From: Strigops habroptila
Lineage: Eukaryota; Chordata; Aves; Psittaciformes; Psittacidae
Length of the DNA: 64,000 nucleotides
Direction: 5' to 3'
NCBI RefSeq assembly: GCF_004027225.2
Contig: NC_044289.2
Span: 11,556,354-11,620,353, forward strand
Numbering within the stretch: the stretch's first letter is position 1; each line of letters starts with the position of its first letter. A program made the translations under genes and the position numbers. The notes below the pieces were generated by a model, which saw nothing but the letters and a program-made list of their open reading frames with translations, had not been told where the DNA came from and made no database searches. This document shows positions 1 to 10,833 of the stretch, one piece after another.

Positions 1-411
1 CTTCTAAAAAAAAACAATCTTCTGTGAAAACAGCAACTCTTCTCCAAAACACTCCATAACCGCCAGAAAATCCTGATGTAGATGAGCCCTGGAAAGAAGC
101 AGCGCAAGGTCATTTCAGTGAGGCTACTGATGGTCATTGTGTTTGCCACACGCTGGGAAGAGCGGGACTCTGCCGCAGGGCTCATCCCTGGCTGGGGCTG
201 GGAGCCGGGTTCTACGAGATGAGACTTGGCTCACGTGTCCCAAAGGCAGCGCAGGGCAGCGCGGTGGTGGCGCTTGTGCCACCAGGGCGAGGCCACCGAG
301 CACCGTGTCCCTGAAGCGGGGCAGCCGCACACAGCCCCAGCCCAGCACGGCAGCAGGCGTCCCTCCCTCAGTGGCAGCAGGGGAAGGGGGCACGTGCTGC
401 CTTACCACTCC

Positions 412-1018
412 TCAGTCCACCTCCATCGCCTCCTCCTCCTCCGCATCCACCTCCATCGCCTCCTCCTCCCCACCTCCACGTCCACGTCCATCTCCTCCTC
501 CTCTTGCAGCCCCACTTTGGTCCTGCTGGCAGCTCATCCTCCAGCTCCAGCACATTGTTGGAAAAGCCTAAGGCAAAAGGCAAGCAGAAGAGTGCATTGG
601 TGCTGCCCAGACGAGCCGAGCACAGCTGTGAGACGGGGGTGTGGGCACCCCGGTCCCCTCTCGCTGCCCGGGCAGAGCCGTGGGGCGCTGGGGCCCCGGG
701 CACATCCCCATCAGGAGCTGTCGGGAAGCAGCACCCACCAGCTCTGACAGGCTGGCGCGTGCAGCTGGAGGATCCTGCGCCTGCTGCGCTTCAGCACCTT
801 GCGGAGCGGTAAGGGCTTGAGGACCTGCCAGAGCAGAGAGGGCAGGGGTGAGCGGCCGTGCTCCCTGCCTGCGGGACCGGGGCACAGACCCGGTCCCGCA
901 CCTGCCTCGGCACCCACCGGCTCCTTACTCTCCGTATGCAGCTCTTTGTGTCCTCGCTCCGGCAAGGGCTGGGCTTGGCCACCAGCAGGACGAAGGAGGT
1001 CTTCTTTTGGGGCTGCAT
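412..1018 (-). pseudogene. TP53TG5-like gene, copy 1, frameshifted
   Basis: Exons by comparison with intact copies are 929-1018, 739-824 and 412-567 (minus strand). Exons 1 and 2 are open. In exon 3 an extra base about 10 bases in changes the frame and gives a TGA at 534-536, about 11 codons into the exon, so the acidic tail is lost. A second single-base difference near 532 and another near 470 also disturb the acidic region. Exon 1 carries Thr24 and Ile28 where most copies have Lys and Leu. It is the leftmost copy seen and its polyadenylation site lies outside the window. It could be a dead end-copy or contain sequencing errors. Confidence 0.6.
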
Positions 1019-2468
1019 TTGGTGGTGCCACGATAGATTTCAAGGGTCAGGGAATAAGGGAGTGGGGCAGGGACCAATCGGAAAAAGCTGGGACTAGGAA
1101 AGAAGGGCTGGGACCAGGGCAGAAGGGATTGGCATAAACAAGCGGGAGCACGGGAGAAGTGTGGGGTTCAGGGACGAAGGGCTGTGTTGTTCTCTGGGCA
1201 CGGGCGGTTGCCGGTGTAACGCAGCCGCGACATCACACCGGAGTTCCGGAACTTCTGCACATCAGGGGATGGGAACGAGCCCTGAAGTGGCTGTGGGTTT
1301 ATGGGGCACATTGGGCAATCGTTACGTTACCCCCTGGGATGACGGAGACACACTTTTCTGCTTAAACAGTCAATAAAATGGGTGAAGGCTGCGCTGGCCA
1401 ACTGGTTGTGGCCAAGAACATCTCCTTTGCTCTTTCACTGTCCTGCAAGCAGTGAGTGAGCGACCTGAGCAGTGCTGATGTGCTGCAGGTGGGATGCAGC
1501 AACGGGGGTGGAATTCAGCCCTGCCCGACCTCAAGATGCCAGCGGCAGCAGGACACGGCTGCGTGGCCGCGTCCTAGAGCCGGGTCCTTCACGGGTGAGC
1601 CCGTGCGAGAACCTGCACCCCACGCGCATCGAAGGCAGCGAGGGCAGGACAAGATGTGCTGCCAGCAGTGTGTGGCAAGGGCTGCCTGCTTCAGGAGGGC
1701 TCTGCAACAGCTCCGGACCTTGAACTCTTATGTCCCCGTCTGCGGTAACATGCACACCTCATGCATGCAGTAACACCCCCTGCACCCCATCACCGTTCTC
1801 CTGCTGGCAGCTCCCCCTCCCTCCCTGCTTGCCAGGTCCCCACATGTCAGCACCAGTGGGTGACCCTGGCCCTGGCTGCAGCTACCAAGCTCTGGTGTTC
1901 CCAACCAGCTCTGGCCCCAGACCCTCTTCCATCCTGCGGGACCGGGACCAAGTGTCTCCCAGGGATGAAGGGAGGGAGAGAGGTAAAAGATTTGGTTTGG
2001 GAAGCAGGATCCAACAGGATGCTGGGTGCAGGCTGTTCCCTGCAGCCACCTGGCCCTGGGCACACTGTGATTCTGTTATTCCATGACTGATTCCTCATCT
2101 GTGGCCGTGTTTTCCCCCAGCTTGAGGAGCAGCCCGAGAAGTTTTGGTCAGCTCTGGCGCAGGCGGTGCCCGATGGCAGCACCAGTCCAGGAGCGCTGCA
2201 TCCACTGAGGGGTCGGTGTGAGCGCCCAGATCACTGGTCCCTCGCCCGTGCCCAGCCCTGCCCGCAGCTGCAGAGAGCCTGAAAGAGCCGCTCTGCCAGG
2301 GCAGGGAACCCATGTAAGGACAGTTGGGGTGTCCCCGCACCCAGCGCCAGCACCCCTGTGCCCCTCCAGCCCTGGGAACCCAGAGCAAGTGGACACCACT
2401 TGTCTGCCAACACCGCGTGTGCTCACAATAAAGGCAAAGAGAGACTGAGTCAGAAAAACATCAAGAAA

Positions 2469-2474
2469 TTTATT
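2469..2474 (-). promoter_or_regulatory. Poly(A) signal AATAAA of copy 2 (type A 3' end)
   Basis: On the minus strand the 3' UTR, made of imperfect GAAGA-TTGTT repeats (about 2480-2640), ends in AATAAA followed about 15-25 bases later by a T/G-containing stretch. The same signal is present in all type A 3' ends, for example 5070-5075. Type B 3' ends carry AATACA or AATACG instead. Confidence 0.55.
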
Positions 2475-2682
2475 TACAAAACAACAAACAAGAGAACAAC
2501 ACAACAAAACACACAACAAAACACAACAACCAACAACTCTTCTACTTAATACTAAAACCCTATTACTTAAATCTACAACTCTTCTACATAGAACAACAAT
2601 CTTCTAAAAAAAAACAATCTTCTGTGAAAACAGCAACTCTTCTCCAAAACACTCCATAACCGCCAGAAAATCCTGATGTAGA

Positions 2683-3006
2683 TGAGCCCTGGAAAGAAGC
2701 AGCGCAAGGTCATTTCAGTGAGGCTACTGATGGTCATTGTGTTTGCCACACGCTGGGAAGAGCGGGACTCTGCCGCGGGGCTCATCCCTGGCTGGGGCTG
2801 GGAGCCGGGTTCTACGAGATGAGACTTGGCTCACGTGTCCCAAAGGCAGCGCAGGGCAGCGCGGTGGTGGCGCTTGTGCCACCAGGGCGAGGCCACCGAG
2901 CACCGTGTCCCTGAAGCGGGGCAGCCGCACACAGCCCCAGCCCAGCACGGCAGCAGCCGTCCCTCCCTCAGTGGCAGCAGGGGAAGGGGGCACGTGCTGC
3001 CTTACC
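2683..3006 (-). other. Probable 3' UTR intron of the array gene (shown for copy 2)
   Basis: Six bases after the TGA stop the minus strand reads GGAGTG then GTAAGG, a strong donor (exon ends at 3006). Two acceptors are possible. One ends CGGCTCCCAG just before 2797. The other ends CTGCTTCTTTCCAG just before 2688 and has the better pyrimidine tract. The stop is so close to the last junction that nonsense-mediated decay would not be expected. The region from the acceptor down to AATAAA has no coding signal. An alternative is that the gene ends in exon 3 without this intron. Confidence 0.4.
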
Positions 3007-3011
3007 ACTCC

Positions 3012-3619
3012 TCAGTCCACCTCCATCGCCTCCTCCTCCTCCGCATCCACCTCCATCGCCTCCTCCTCCTCCACCTCCACGTCCACGTCCATCTCCTCCT
3101 CCTCTTGCAGCCCCACTTTGGTCCTGCTGGCAGCCTCATCCTCCAGCTCCAGCACATGTTGGAAAAGCCTAAGGCAAAAGGCAAGCAGAAGAGTGCATTG
3201 GTGCTGCCCAGACCAGCCGAGCACAGCTGTGAGACGGGGGTGTGGGCACCCCGGTCCCCTCTCGCTGCCCGGGCAGAGCCGTGGGGCGCTGGGGCCCCGG
3301 GCACATCCCCATCAGGAGCTGTCGGGAAGCAGCACCCACCAGCTCTGACAGGCTGGCGCGTGCAGCTGGAGGATCCTGCGCCTGCTGCGCTTCAGCACCT
3401 TGCGGAGCGGTAAGGGCTTGAGGACCTGCCAGAGCAGAGAGGGCAGGGGTGAGCGGCCGTGCTCCCTGCCTGCGGGACCCGGGCACAGACCCGGTCCCGC
3501 ACCTGCCTCGGCACCCACCGGCTCCTTACTCTCCGTAGGCAGCTCTTTTTGTCCTCGCTCCGGCAAGGGCTGGGCTTGGCCACCAGCAGGACGAAGGAGG
3601 TCTTCTTTTGGGGCTGCAT
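3012..3619 (-). CDS. TP53TG5-like protein, copy 2 (intact, reference copy for the array)
   Basis: Three coding exons on the minus strand at 3530-3619, 3340-3425 and 3012-3168, with GT-AG introns of 104 and 171 bases, phases 0 and 2, give 110 aa. The start is the ATG of MQPQKK; in this copy an in-frame TGA lies 8 codons upstream, which fixes it. Residues 1-30 end in a Lys/Arg-rich stretch. Residues 31-59 are a basic, helix-like segment starting VLKPLPLRKVLKRSRRRILQ and ending LHAPACQSW. Residues 60-77 are amphipathic. The tail is Glu/Asp rich with three MEVD/MDVD-type blocks. From memory, human TP53TG5 has VLKNLSLLKLLKSSNRRIQE followed by LHKLAKRCW, which matches V-L-K, the Lys/Leu spacing, S-x-R-R-I, L-H, A and W. 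Human TP53TG5 also lies next to DBNDD2 on the opposite strand, as here. It is a p53-induced gene of poorly known function. The homology is an inference without a search; the gene model is better supported. No signal peptide or membrane segment is seen. Confidence 0.62.
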
Positions 3620-3980
3620 TTGGTGGTGCCACGATAGATTTCAAGGGTCAGGGAATAAGGGAGTGGGGCAGGGACCAATCGGAAAAAGCTGGGACTAGGA
3701 AAGAAGGGCTGGGACCAGGGCAGAAGGGATTGGCATAAACAAGCGGGAGCACGGGAGAAGTGTGGGGTTCAGGGACGAAGGGCTGTGTTGTTCTCTGGGC
3801 ACGGGCGGTTGCCGGTGTAACGCAGCCGCGACATCACACCGGAGTTCCGGAACTTCTGCACATCAGGGGATGGGAACGAGCCCTGAAGTGGCTGTGGGTT
3901 TATGGGGCACATTGGGCAATCGTTACGTTACCCCCTGGGATGACGGAGACACACTTTTCTGCTTAAACAGTCAATAAAAT
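3620..3980 (-). promoter_or_regulatory. Promoter region of copy 2 (type A)
   Basis: Upstream of the copy 2 start, reading the minus strand, are an inverted CCAAT box (plus-strand ATTGG at 3729-3733), a second CCAAT box at 3911-3915, and a 12-base perfect palindrome AGTTCCGGAACT at 3843-3854 that contains back-to-back GGAA (ETS-type) cores. A TTTAAG stretch (plus CTTAAA at 3962-3967) is TATA-like, but it lies upstream of the CCAAT boxes. The core start is therefore more likely between about 3640 and 3730 and TATA-less. The palindrome is kept in the copies I checked. Transcription start not proven. Confidence 0.4.
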
Positions 3981-5045
3981 GGGTGAAGGCTGCGCTGGCC
4001 AACTGGTTGTGGCCAAGAACATCTCCTTTGCTCTTTCACTGTCCTGCAAGCAGTGAGTGAGCGACCTGAGCAGTGCTGATGTGCTGCAGGTGGGATGCAG
4101 CAACGGGGGTGGAATTCAGCCCTGCCCGACCTCAAGATGCCAGCGGCAGCAGGACACGGCTGCGTGGCCGCGTCCTAGAGCCGGGTCCTTCACGGGTGAG
4201 CCCGTGCGAGAACCTGCACCCCACGCGCATCGAAGGCAGCGAGGGCAGGACAAGATGTGCTGCCAGCAGTGTGTGGCAAGGGCTGCCTGCTTCAGGAGGG
4301 CTCTGCAACAGCTCCGGACCTTGAACTCTTATGTCCCCGTCTGCGGTAACATGCACACCTCATGCATGCAGTAACACCCCCTGCACCCCATCACCGTTCT
4401 CCTGCTGGCAGCTCCCCCTCCCTCCCTGCTTGCCAGGTCCCCACATGTCAGCACCAGTGGGTGACCCTGGCCCTGGCTGCAGCTACCAAGCTCTGGTGTT
4501 CCCAACCAGCTCTGGCCCCAGACCCTCTTCCATCCTGCGGGACCGGGACCAAGTGTCTCCCAGGGATGAAGGGAGGGAGAGAGGTAAAAGATTTGGTTTG
4601 GGAAGCAGGATCCAACAGGATGCTGGGTGCAGGCTGTTCCCTGCAGCCACCTGGCCCTGGGCACACTGTGATTCTGTTATTCCATGACTGATTCCCCATC
4701 TGTGGCCGTGTTTTCCCCCAGCTTGAGGAGCAGCCCGAGAAGTTTTGGTCAGCTCTGGCGCAGGCGGTGCCCAATGGTAGCACCAGACCAGGAGCGCTGA
4801 ATGCACTGAGGACTCGGTGTGAGCGCCCAGATCATTGGTCCCTCGCCCGTGCCCAGCCCTGCCCGCAGCTGCAGAGAGCCTGAAAGAGCCGCTCTGCCAG
4901 GGCAGGGAACCCATGTAAGGACAGTTGGGGTGTCCCCGCACCCAGCGCCAGCACCCCTGTGCCCCTCCAGCCCTGGGAACCCAGAGCAAGTGGACACCAC
5001 TTGTCTGCCAACACCGCGTGTGCTCACAATAAAGGCAAAGAGAGA
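3981..5045. other. Array spacer (representative, between copies 2 and 3)
   Basis: About 1.1 kb between the promoter of copy 2 and the 3' end of copy 3. It contains open frames of 60-118 codons on both strands, but none has a consistent splice or codon pattern and none is recognisable. The plus strand has AATAAA at about 3973 and at about 5029 (the latter only in type A). The spacer carries most of the A/B sequence differences. The same spacer recurs in every unit. Confidence 0.6.
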
Positions 5046-5613
5046 CTGAGTCAGAAAAACATCAAGAAATTTATTTACAAAACAACAAACAAGAGAACAA
5101 CACAACAAAACAACACAACAAAACACAACAACCAACAACTCTTCTACTTAATACTAAAACCCTATTACTTAAATCTACAACTCTTCTACATAGAACAACA
5201 ATCTTCTAAAAAAAAACAATCTTCTGTGAAAACAGCAACTCTTCTCCAAAACACTCCATAACCGCCAGAAAATCCTGATGTAGATGAGCCCTGGAAAGAA
5301 GCAGCGCAAGGTCATTTCAGTGAGGCTACTGATGGTCATTGTGTTTGCCACACGCTGGGAAGAGCGGGACTCTGCCGCAGGGCTCATCCCTGGCTGGGGC
5401 TGGGAGCCGGGTTCTACGAGATGAGACTTGGCTCACGTGTCCCAAAGGCAGCGCAGGGCAGCGCGGTGGTGGCGCTTGTGCCACCAGGGCGAGGCCACCG
5501 AGCACCGTGTCCCTGAAGCGGGGCAGCCGCACACAGCCCCAGCCCAGCACGGCAGCAGCCGTCCCTCCCTCAGTGGCAGCAGGGGAAGGGGGCACGTGCT
5601 GCCTTACCACTCC

Positions 5614-6221
5614 TCAGTCCACCTCCATCGCCTCCTCCTCCTCCGCATCCACCTCCATCGCCTCCTCCTCCTCCACCTCCACGTCCACGTCCATCTCCTC
5701 CTCCTCTTGCAGCCCCACTTTGGTCCTGCTGGCAGCCTCATCCTCCAGCTCCAGCACATGTTGGAAAAGCCTAAGGCAAAAGGCAAGCAGAAGAGTGCAT
5801 TGGTGCTGCCCAGACCAGCCGAGCACAGCTGTGAGACGGGGGTGTGGGCACCCCGGTCCTCTCTCGCTGCCCGGGCAGAGCCGTGGGGCGCTGGGGCCCC
5901 GGGCACATCCCCATCAGGAGCTGTCGGGAAGCAGCACCCACCAGCTCTGACAGGCTGGCGCGTGCAGCTGGAGGATCCTGCGCCTGCTGCGCTTCAGCAC
6001 CTTGCGGAGCGGTAAGGGCTTGAGGACCTGCCAGAGCAGAGAGGGCAGGGGTGAGCGGCCGTGCTCCCTGCCTGCGGGACCCGGGCACAGACCCGGTCCC
6101 GCACCTGCCTCGGCACCCACCAGCCCCTTACTCTCTGTAGGCAGCTCTTTTTGTCCTCGCTCCGGCAAGGGCTGGGCTTGGCCACCAGCAGGACGAAGGA
6201 GGTCTTCTTGTGGGGCTGCAT
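5614..6221 (-). CDS. TP53TG5-like protein, copy 3 (intact)
   Basis: Exons 6132-6221, 5942-6027 and 5614-5770 (minus strand) give 110 aa. Splice sites and phases are as in copy 2. It differs by His4 for Gln and Gln29 for Arg at the end of exon 1. The exon 2 peptide and acidic tail are the same. Promoter and 3' end are both type A, with the palindrome and CCAAT box in place. Confidence 0.6.
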
Positions 6222-8215
6222 TTGGTGGTGCCACGATAGATTTCAAGGGTCAGGGAATAAGGGAGTGGGGCAGGGACCAATCGGAAAAAGCTGGGACTAG
6301 GAAAGAAGGGCTGGGACCAGGGCAGAAGGGATTGGCATAAACAAGCGGGAGCACGGGAGAAGTGTGGGGTTCAGGGACGAAGGGCTGTGTTGTTCTCTGG
6401 GCACGGGCGGTTGCCGGTGTAACGCAGCCGCGACATCACACCGGAGTTCCGGAACTTCTGCACATCAGGGGATGGGAACGAGCCCTGAAGTGGCTGTGGG
6501 TTTATGGGGCACATTGGGCAATCGTTACGTTACCCCCTGGGATGACGGAGACACACTTTTCTGCTTAAACAGTCAATAAAATGGGTGAAGGCTGCGCTGG
6601 CCAACTGGTTGTGGCCAAGAACATCTCCTTTGCTCTTTCACTGTCCTGCAAGCAGTGAGTGAGCGACCTGAGCAGTGCTGATGTGCTGCAGGTGGGATGC
6701 AGCAACGGGGGTGGAATTCAGCCCTGCCCGACCTCAAGATGCCAGCGGCAGCAGGACACGGCTGCGTGGCCGCGTCCTAGAGCCGGGTCCTTCACGGGTG
6801 AGCCCGTGCGAGAACCTGCACCCCACGCGCATCGAAGGCAGCGAGGGCAGGACAAGATGTGCTGCCAGCAGTGTGTGGCAAGGGCTGCCTGCTTCAGGAG
6901 GGCTCTGCAACAGCTCCGGACCTTGAACTCTTATGTCCCCGTCTGCGGTAACATGCACACCTCATGCATGCAGTAACACCCCCTGCACCCCATCACCGTT
7001 CTCCTGCTGGCAGCTCCCCCTCCCTCCCTGCTTGCCAGGTCCCCACATGTCAGCACCAGCGGGTGACCCTGGCCCTGGCTGCAGCTACCAAGCTCTGGTG
7101 TTCCCAACCAGCTCTGGCCCCAGACCCTCTTCCATCCTGCGGGACCGGGACCAAGTGTCTCCCAGGGATGAAGGGAGGGAGAGAGGTAAAAGATTTGGTT
7201 TGGGAAGCAGGATCCAACAGGATGCTGGGTGCAGGCTGTTCCCTGCAGCCACCTGGCCCTGGGCACACTGTGATTCTGTTATTCCATGACTGATTCCTCA
7301 TCTGTGGCCGTGTTTTCCCCCAGCTTGAGGAGCAGCCCGAGAAGTTTTGGTCAGCTCTGGCGCAGGCGGTGCCCGATGGCAGCACCAGTCCAGGAGCGCT
7401 GCATCCACTGAGGGGTCGGTGTGAGCGCCCAGATCACTGGTCCCTCGCCCGTGCCCAGCCCTGCCCGCAGCTGCAGAGAGCCTGAAAGAGCCGCTCTGCC
7501 AGGGCAGGGAACCCATGTAAGGACAGTTGGGGTGTCCCCGCACCCAGCGCCAGCACCCCTGTGCCCCTCCAGCCCTGGGAACCCAGAGCAAGTGGACACC
7601 ACTTGTCTGCCAACACCGCGTGTGCTCACAATAAAGGCAAAGAGAGACTGAGTCAGAAAAACATCAAGAAATTTATTTACAAAACAACAAACAAGAGAAC
7701 AACACAACAAAACACCACAACAAAACACAACAACCAACAACTCTTCTACTTAATACTAAAACCCTATTACTTAAATCTACAACTCTTCTACATAGAACAA
7801 CAATCTTCTAAAAAAAAACAATCTTCTGTGAAAACAGCAACTCTTCTCCAAAACACTCCATAACCGCCAGAAAATCCTGATGTAGATGAGCCCTGGAAAG
7901 AAGCAGCGCAAGGTCATTTCAGTGAGGCTACTGATGGTCATTGTGTTTGCCACACGCTGGGAAGAGCGGGACTCTGCCGCAGGGCTCATCCCTGGCTGGG
8001 GCTGGGAGCCGGGTTCTACGAGATGAGACTTGGCTCACGTGTCCCAAAGGCAGCGCAGGGCAGCGCGGTGGTGGCGCTTGTGCCACCAGGGCGAGGCCAC
8101 CGAGCACCGTGTCCCTGAAGCGGGGCAGCCGCACACAGCCCCAGCCCAGCACGGCAGCAGCCGTCCCTCCCTCAGTGGCAGCAGGGGAAGGGGGCACGTG
8201 CTGCCTTACCACTCC

Positions 8216-8823
8216 TCAGTCCACCTCCATCGCCTCCTCCTCCTCCGCATCCACCTCCATCGCCTCCTCCTCCTCCACCTCCACGTCCACGTCCATCTCC
8301 TCCTCCTCTTGCAGCCCCACTTTGGTCCTGCTGGCAGCCTCATCCTCCAGCTCCAGCACATGTTGGAAAAGCCTAAGGCAAAAGGCAAGCAGAAGAGTGC
8401 ATTGGTGCTGCCCAGACCAGCCGAGCACAGCTGTGAGACGGGGGTGTGGGCACCCCGGTCCCCTCTCGCTGCCCGGGCAGAGCCGTGGGGCGCTGGGGCC
8501 CCGGGCACATCCCCATCAGGAGCTGTCGGGAAGCAGCACCCACCAGCTCTGACAGGCTGGCGCGTGCAGCTGGAGGATCCTGCGCCTGCTGCGCTTCAGC
8601 ACCTTGCGGAGCGGTAAGGGCTTGAGGACCTGCCAGAGCAGAGAGGGCAGGGGTGAGCGGCCGTGCTCCCTGCCTGCGGGACCGGGGCACAGACCCGGTC
8701 CCGCACCTGCCTCAGCACCCACCAGCTCCTTACTCTCCGTAGGCAGCTCTTTTTGTCCTCGCTCCGACAAGGGCTGGGCTCGGCCACCAGCAGGACAAAA
8801 GTGCTCTTCTTGTGGGGCTGCAT
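8216..8823 (-). CDS. TP53TG5-like protein, copy 4 (intact, mosaic)
   Basis: Exons 8734-8823, 8544-8629 and 8216-8372 (minus strand) give 110 aa. Exon 1 is the variant with Ser7-Thr8 and Glu15. The 3' half of the unit is type A while exon 1 and the promoter are type B, so the copy is a recombinant. Upstream of the ATG the frame stays open for about 60 codons, unlike copy 2, so an N-terminally extended form cannot be excluded. The same ATG is the only start shared by all copies and is preferred. Confidence 0.58.
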
Positions 8824-9185
8824 TTGGAGGTACCAAGATCGGATCCAAGGGGCAGGGAATAAGGGAGTAGGGCTGGGAGGAAACGGAAAAAGCTGGGAGT
8901 CAGAGAGGAGCGCTGGGAACAGGGCAGAAAGGATCGGCATACACAAATGGGAGCACGGGAGAAGTGTGGGGTTCAGGGACGAAGGGCTGTGTTGTTCTCT
9001 GGGCACGGGCGGTTGCCGGCGTAACGCAGCCGCAACATCACACCGGAGTTCCGGAACTTCTGCGCATCAGGGGATGGGGACGAGCCCTGAAGGGGCTGCG
9101 GCTTCATGGGGGACATTCGGCAACTGTTACGTTACCCCCTGAGACGAGAGAGACACACTTTTCTGCTTAAATAGTCAATAAAATG
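8824..9185 (-). promoter_or_regulatory. Promoter region of copy 4 (type B)
   Basis: Same layout as in copy 2 but with type B changes. The TATA-like stretch reads TATTTAAG on the minus strand (near 9166-9173), closer to a TATA box than the type A TGTTTAAG. The proximal CCAAT box is altered (plus strand GGATCGGCAT near 8931). The palindrome AGTTCCGGAACT is kept near 9048-9059. Types A and B may therefore differ in promoter strength. Confidence 0.35.
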
Positions 9186-10257
9186 GGTGAAGGCTGCGCT
9201 GGCCAACTGGTCGCGGCCAAGAACATCTCCTTTGCTCTTTCACTGTCCCGCAAGCAGTGAGTGAGTGACCTGAGCAGTGCTGATGTGCTGCAGGCGGGAT
9301 GCAGCAACGGGGGTGGAATTCAGCCCAGCCTGACCTCAGGATGCAGGACACGGCTGCGTGGCCACGTCTTAGAGCCGGGTCCTTCAAGGGTGAGCCCGTG
9401 CGAGAACCTGCGTCCCACGTGCAGCGAAGGCAGCGAGGGCAGGACAAGATGTGCTGCCAGCAGTCCGTGGCGAGGGCTGCCTGCTTCAGGAGGGCTCTGC
9501 AACAGCTCCAGGCCCTGAACTAGCATGAACCAGTCTGCATTTGCACGCACACCTCATGCACAAAGTAGCACCCTCTGCACCCCATCACCATTCTCCTGCT
9601 GGCAGCTCCCCCTCCCTCCCCGCTTGCCAGGTCCCCACGGGTCAGCACCAGCGGGTGACCCTGGCTGCAGCTACCGAGCTCTGGTGTTCCCAGCCAGCTC
9701 TAGCCCCAGACCCTCTTCCATCCTGCGGGACCGGGACCAAGGGTCTCCCAGGGAGGAGGGGAGGGAAGGGGGTCAAAGACTTGGTTTGGGCAGCAGGATC
9801 CAACAGGATGCTGGGTGCAGGCTGCTCCCTGCAGCGACCTGGCCCTGGGCACACTGTGATTCTGTGAATCCATGACTGATTCCTCATCTGTGGACATGTT
9901 TTCCCCCAGCCTAAGGAGCAACCTAGGAAGCCTTGCTCAGCGCTGGTGCAGGCGGTGCCCAATGGCAGCACCAGACAAGGGGCCCTGCATCCACCGAGGG
10001 GTCGGTATGAGCGCCCAGATCTCTGGTCCCTTGCCCGTGCCCAGCCGTGCCCGCAGCTGCAGAGAGCCTGCAAGAGCCGCTCTGCTGGGGCAGGGTGCCC
10101 GTGTGAGGACAGTTGGGGTGCCCCCACACCCAATGCCAGCATCCCTGTCCCCCTCCACCCCTGGGAGCCTGGAGCAAGTGGACGCCATTTGACTGCCAAC
10201 CGCACGTGTGCTCACACCAAAGGCAAAGAGAGACTGAGTCAGAAAAACATTAAGAAA

Positions 10258-10263
10258 CGTATT
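10258..10263 (-). promoter_or_regulatory. Non-canonical poly(A) position AATACG of copy 5 (type B 3' end)
   Basis: At the position where type A copies have AATAAA, copy 5 reads AATACG on the minus strand; other type B ends (copies 7, 8 and 11) read AATACA. The upstream T/G-rich 3' UTR is longer and more repetitive than in type A. Processing at this site may be weaker or use another signal. Confidence 0.4.
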
Positions 10264-10833
10264 TACAAAACAACAAACAAAACAACAAACCAAAAAACAC
10301 AACAAACTACAACTCCTCTACTTAACACTACAACTATTCTACTTAACACTGCAACTATTCTTCGAAAAACAACAATCTTCAAAAAAACCAACAATCTTCT
10401 GCAAAACCCAACAGTCTTCTAAGAAAAACAATCTTCTACAAAAAACAACTCTTCTCTATAAAACTCCATCCATTGCCGCCAATTCCCGATGTAGATGAGC
10501 CCTGGAAAAAAGCAGCACAAGGTCATTTCAGTGAGGCTACTGATGGTCATTGTATTTGCCGCAGCCCTGGGACACGCTGGGAAGAGCGGAACTCTGCCGC
10601 AGGGCTCATCCCTGGCGGGGCTGGAGCTGTGCTCTACGCGATGAGACTTGGCTCACGTGTCCCAAAGGCAGCGCAGGGCAGCGCGGTGGTGGAACCTGTG
10701 CCACCACGATGAGGCCACCGGGCACCGTGTCCCTGAAGCGGGGCAGCCGCACACAGCCCCAGCCCAGCGCGGCAGCAGCCAACCCTCCCTCAGTGGCAGC
10801 AGGGGATGGGGGCACGTGCTGCCTTACCACTCC

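Noticed and set aside
1371-1376. Plus-strand AATAAA near the array promoter as evidence of a plus-strand gene
   Set aside because: No plus-strand coding exons or coherent splice sites lead to it, and it overlaps the AT-rich promoter-side element of the minus-strand gene.
1728-2063. Overlapping open frames of 105-118 codons on both strands of the spacer
   Set aside because: GC-rich sequence gives long frames by chance. The frames differ between A and B units, and neither strand shows a recognisable protein.
2737-3413. Long plus-strand open frames of about 195-203 codons in every unit, Ser/Thr- or His/Leu-rich
   Set aside because: They are antisense images of the acidic-tail exon and its flanks: the Ser/Thr-rich stretch is the complement of the Glu/Met/Asp codons. 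They cross the minus-strand introns and have no splice logic or known family.
8824-9006. N-terminal extension of the array protein in copies 4, 6 and 7
   Set aside because: Open only in some copies. Type A copies have an in-frame stop just upstream of the common ATG, and the extension crosses likely promoter elements.
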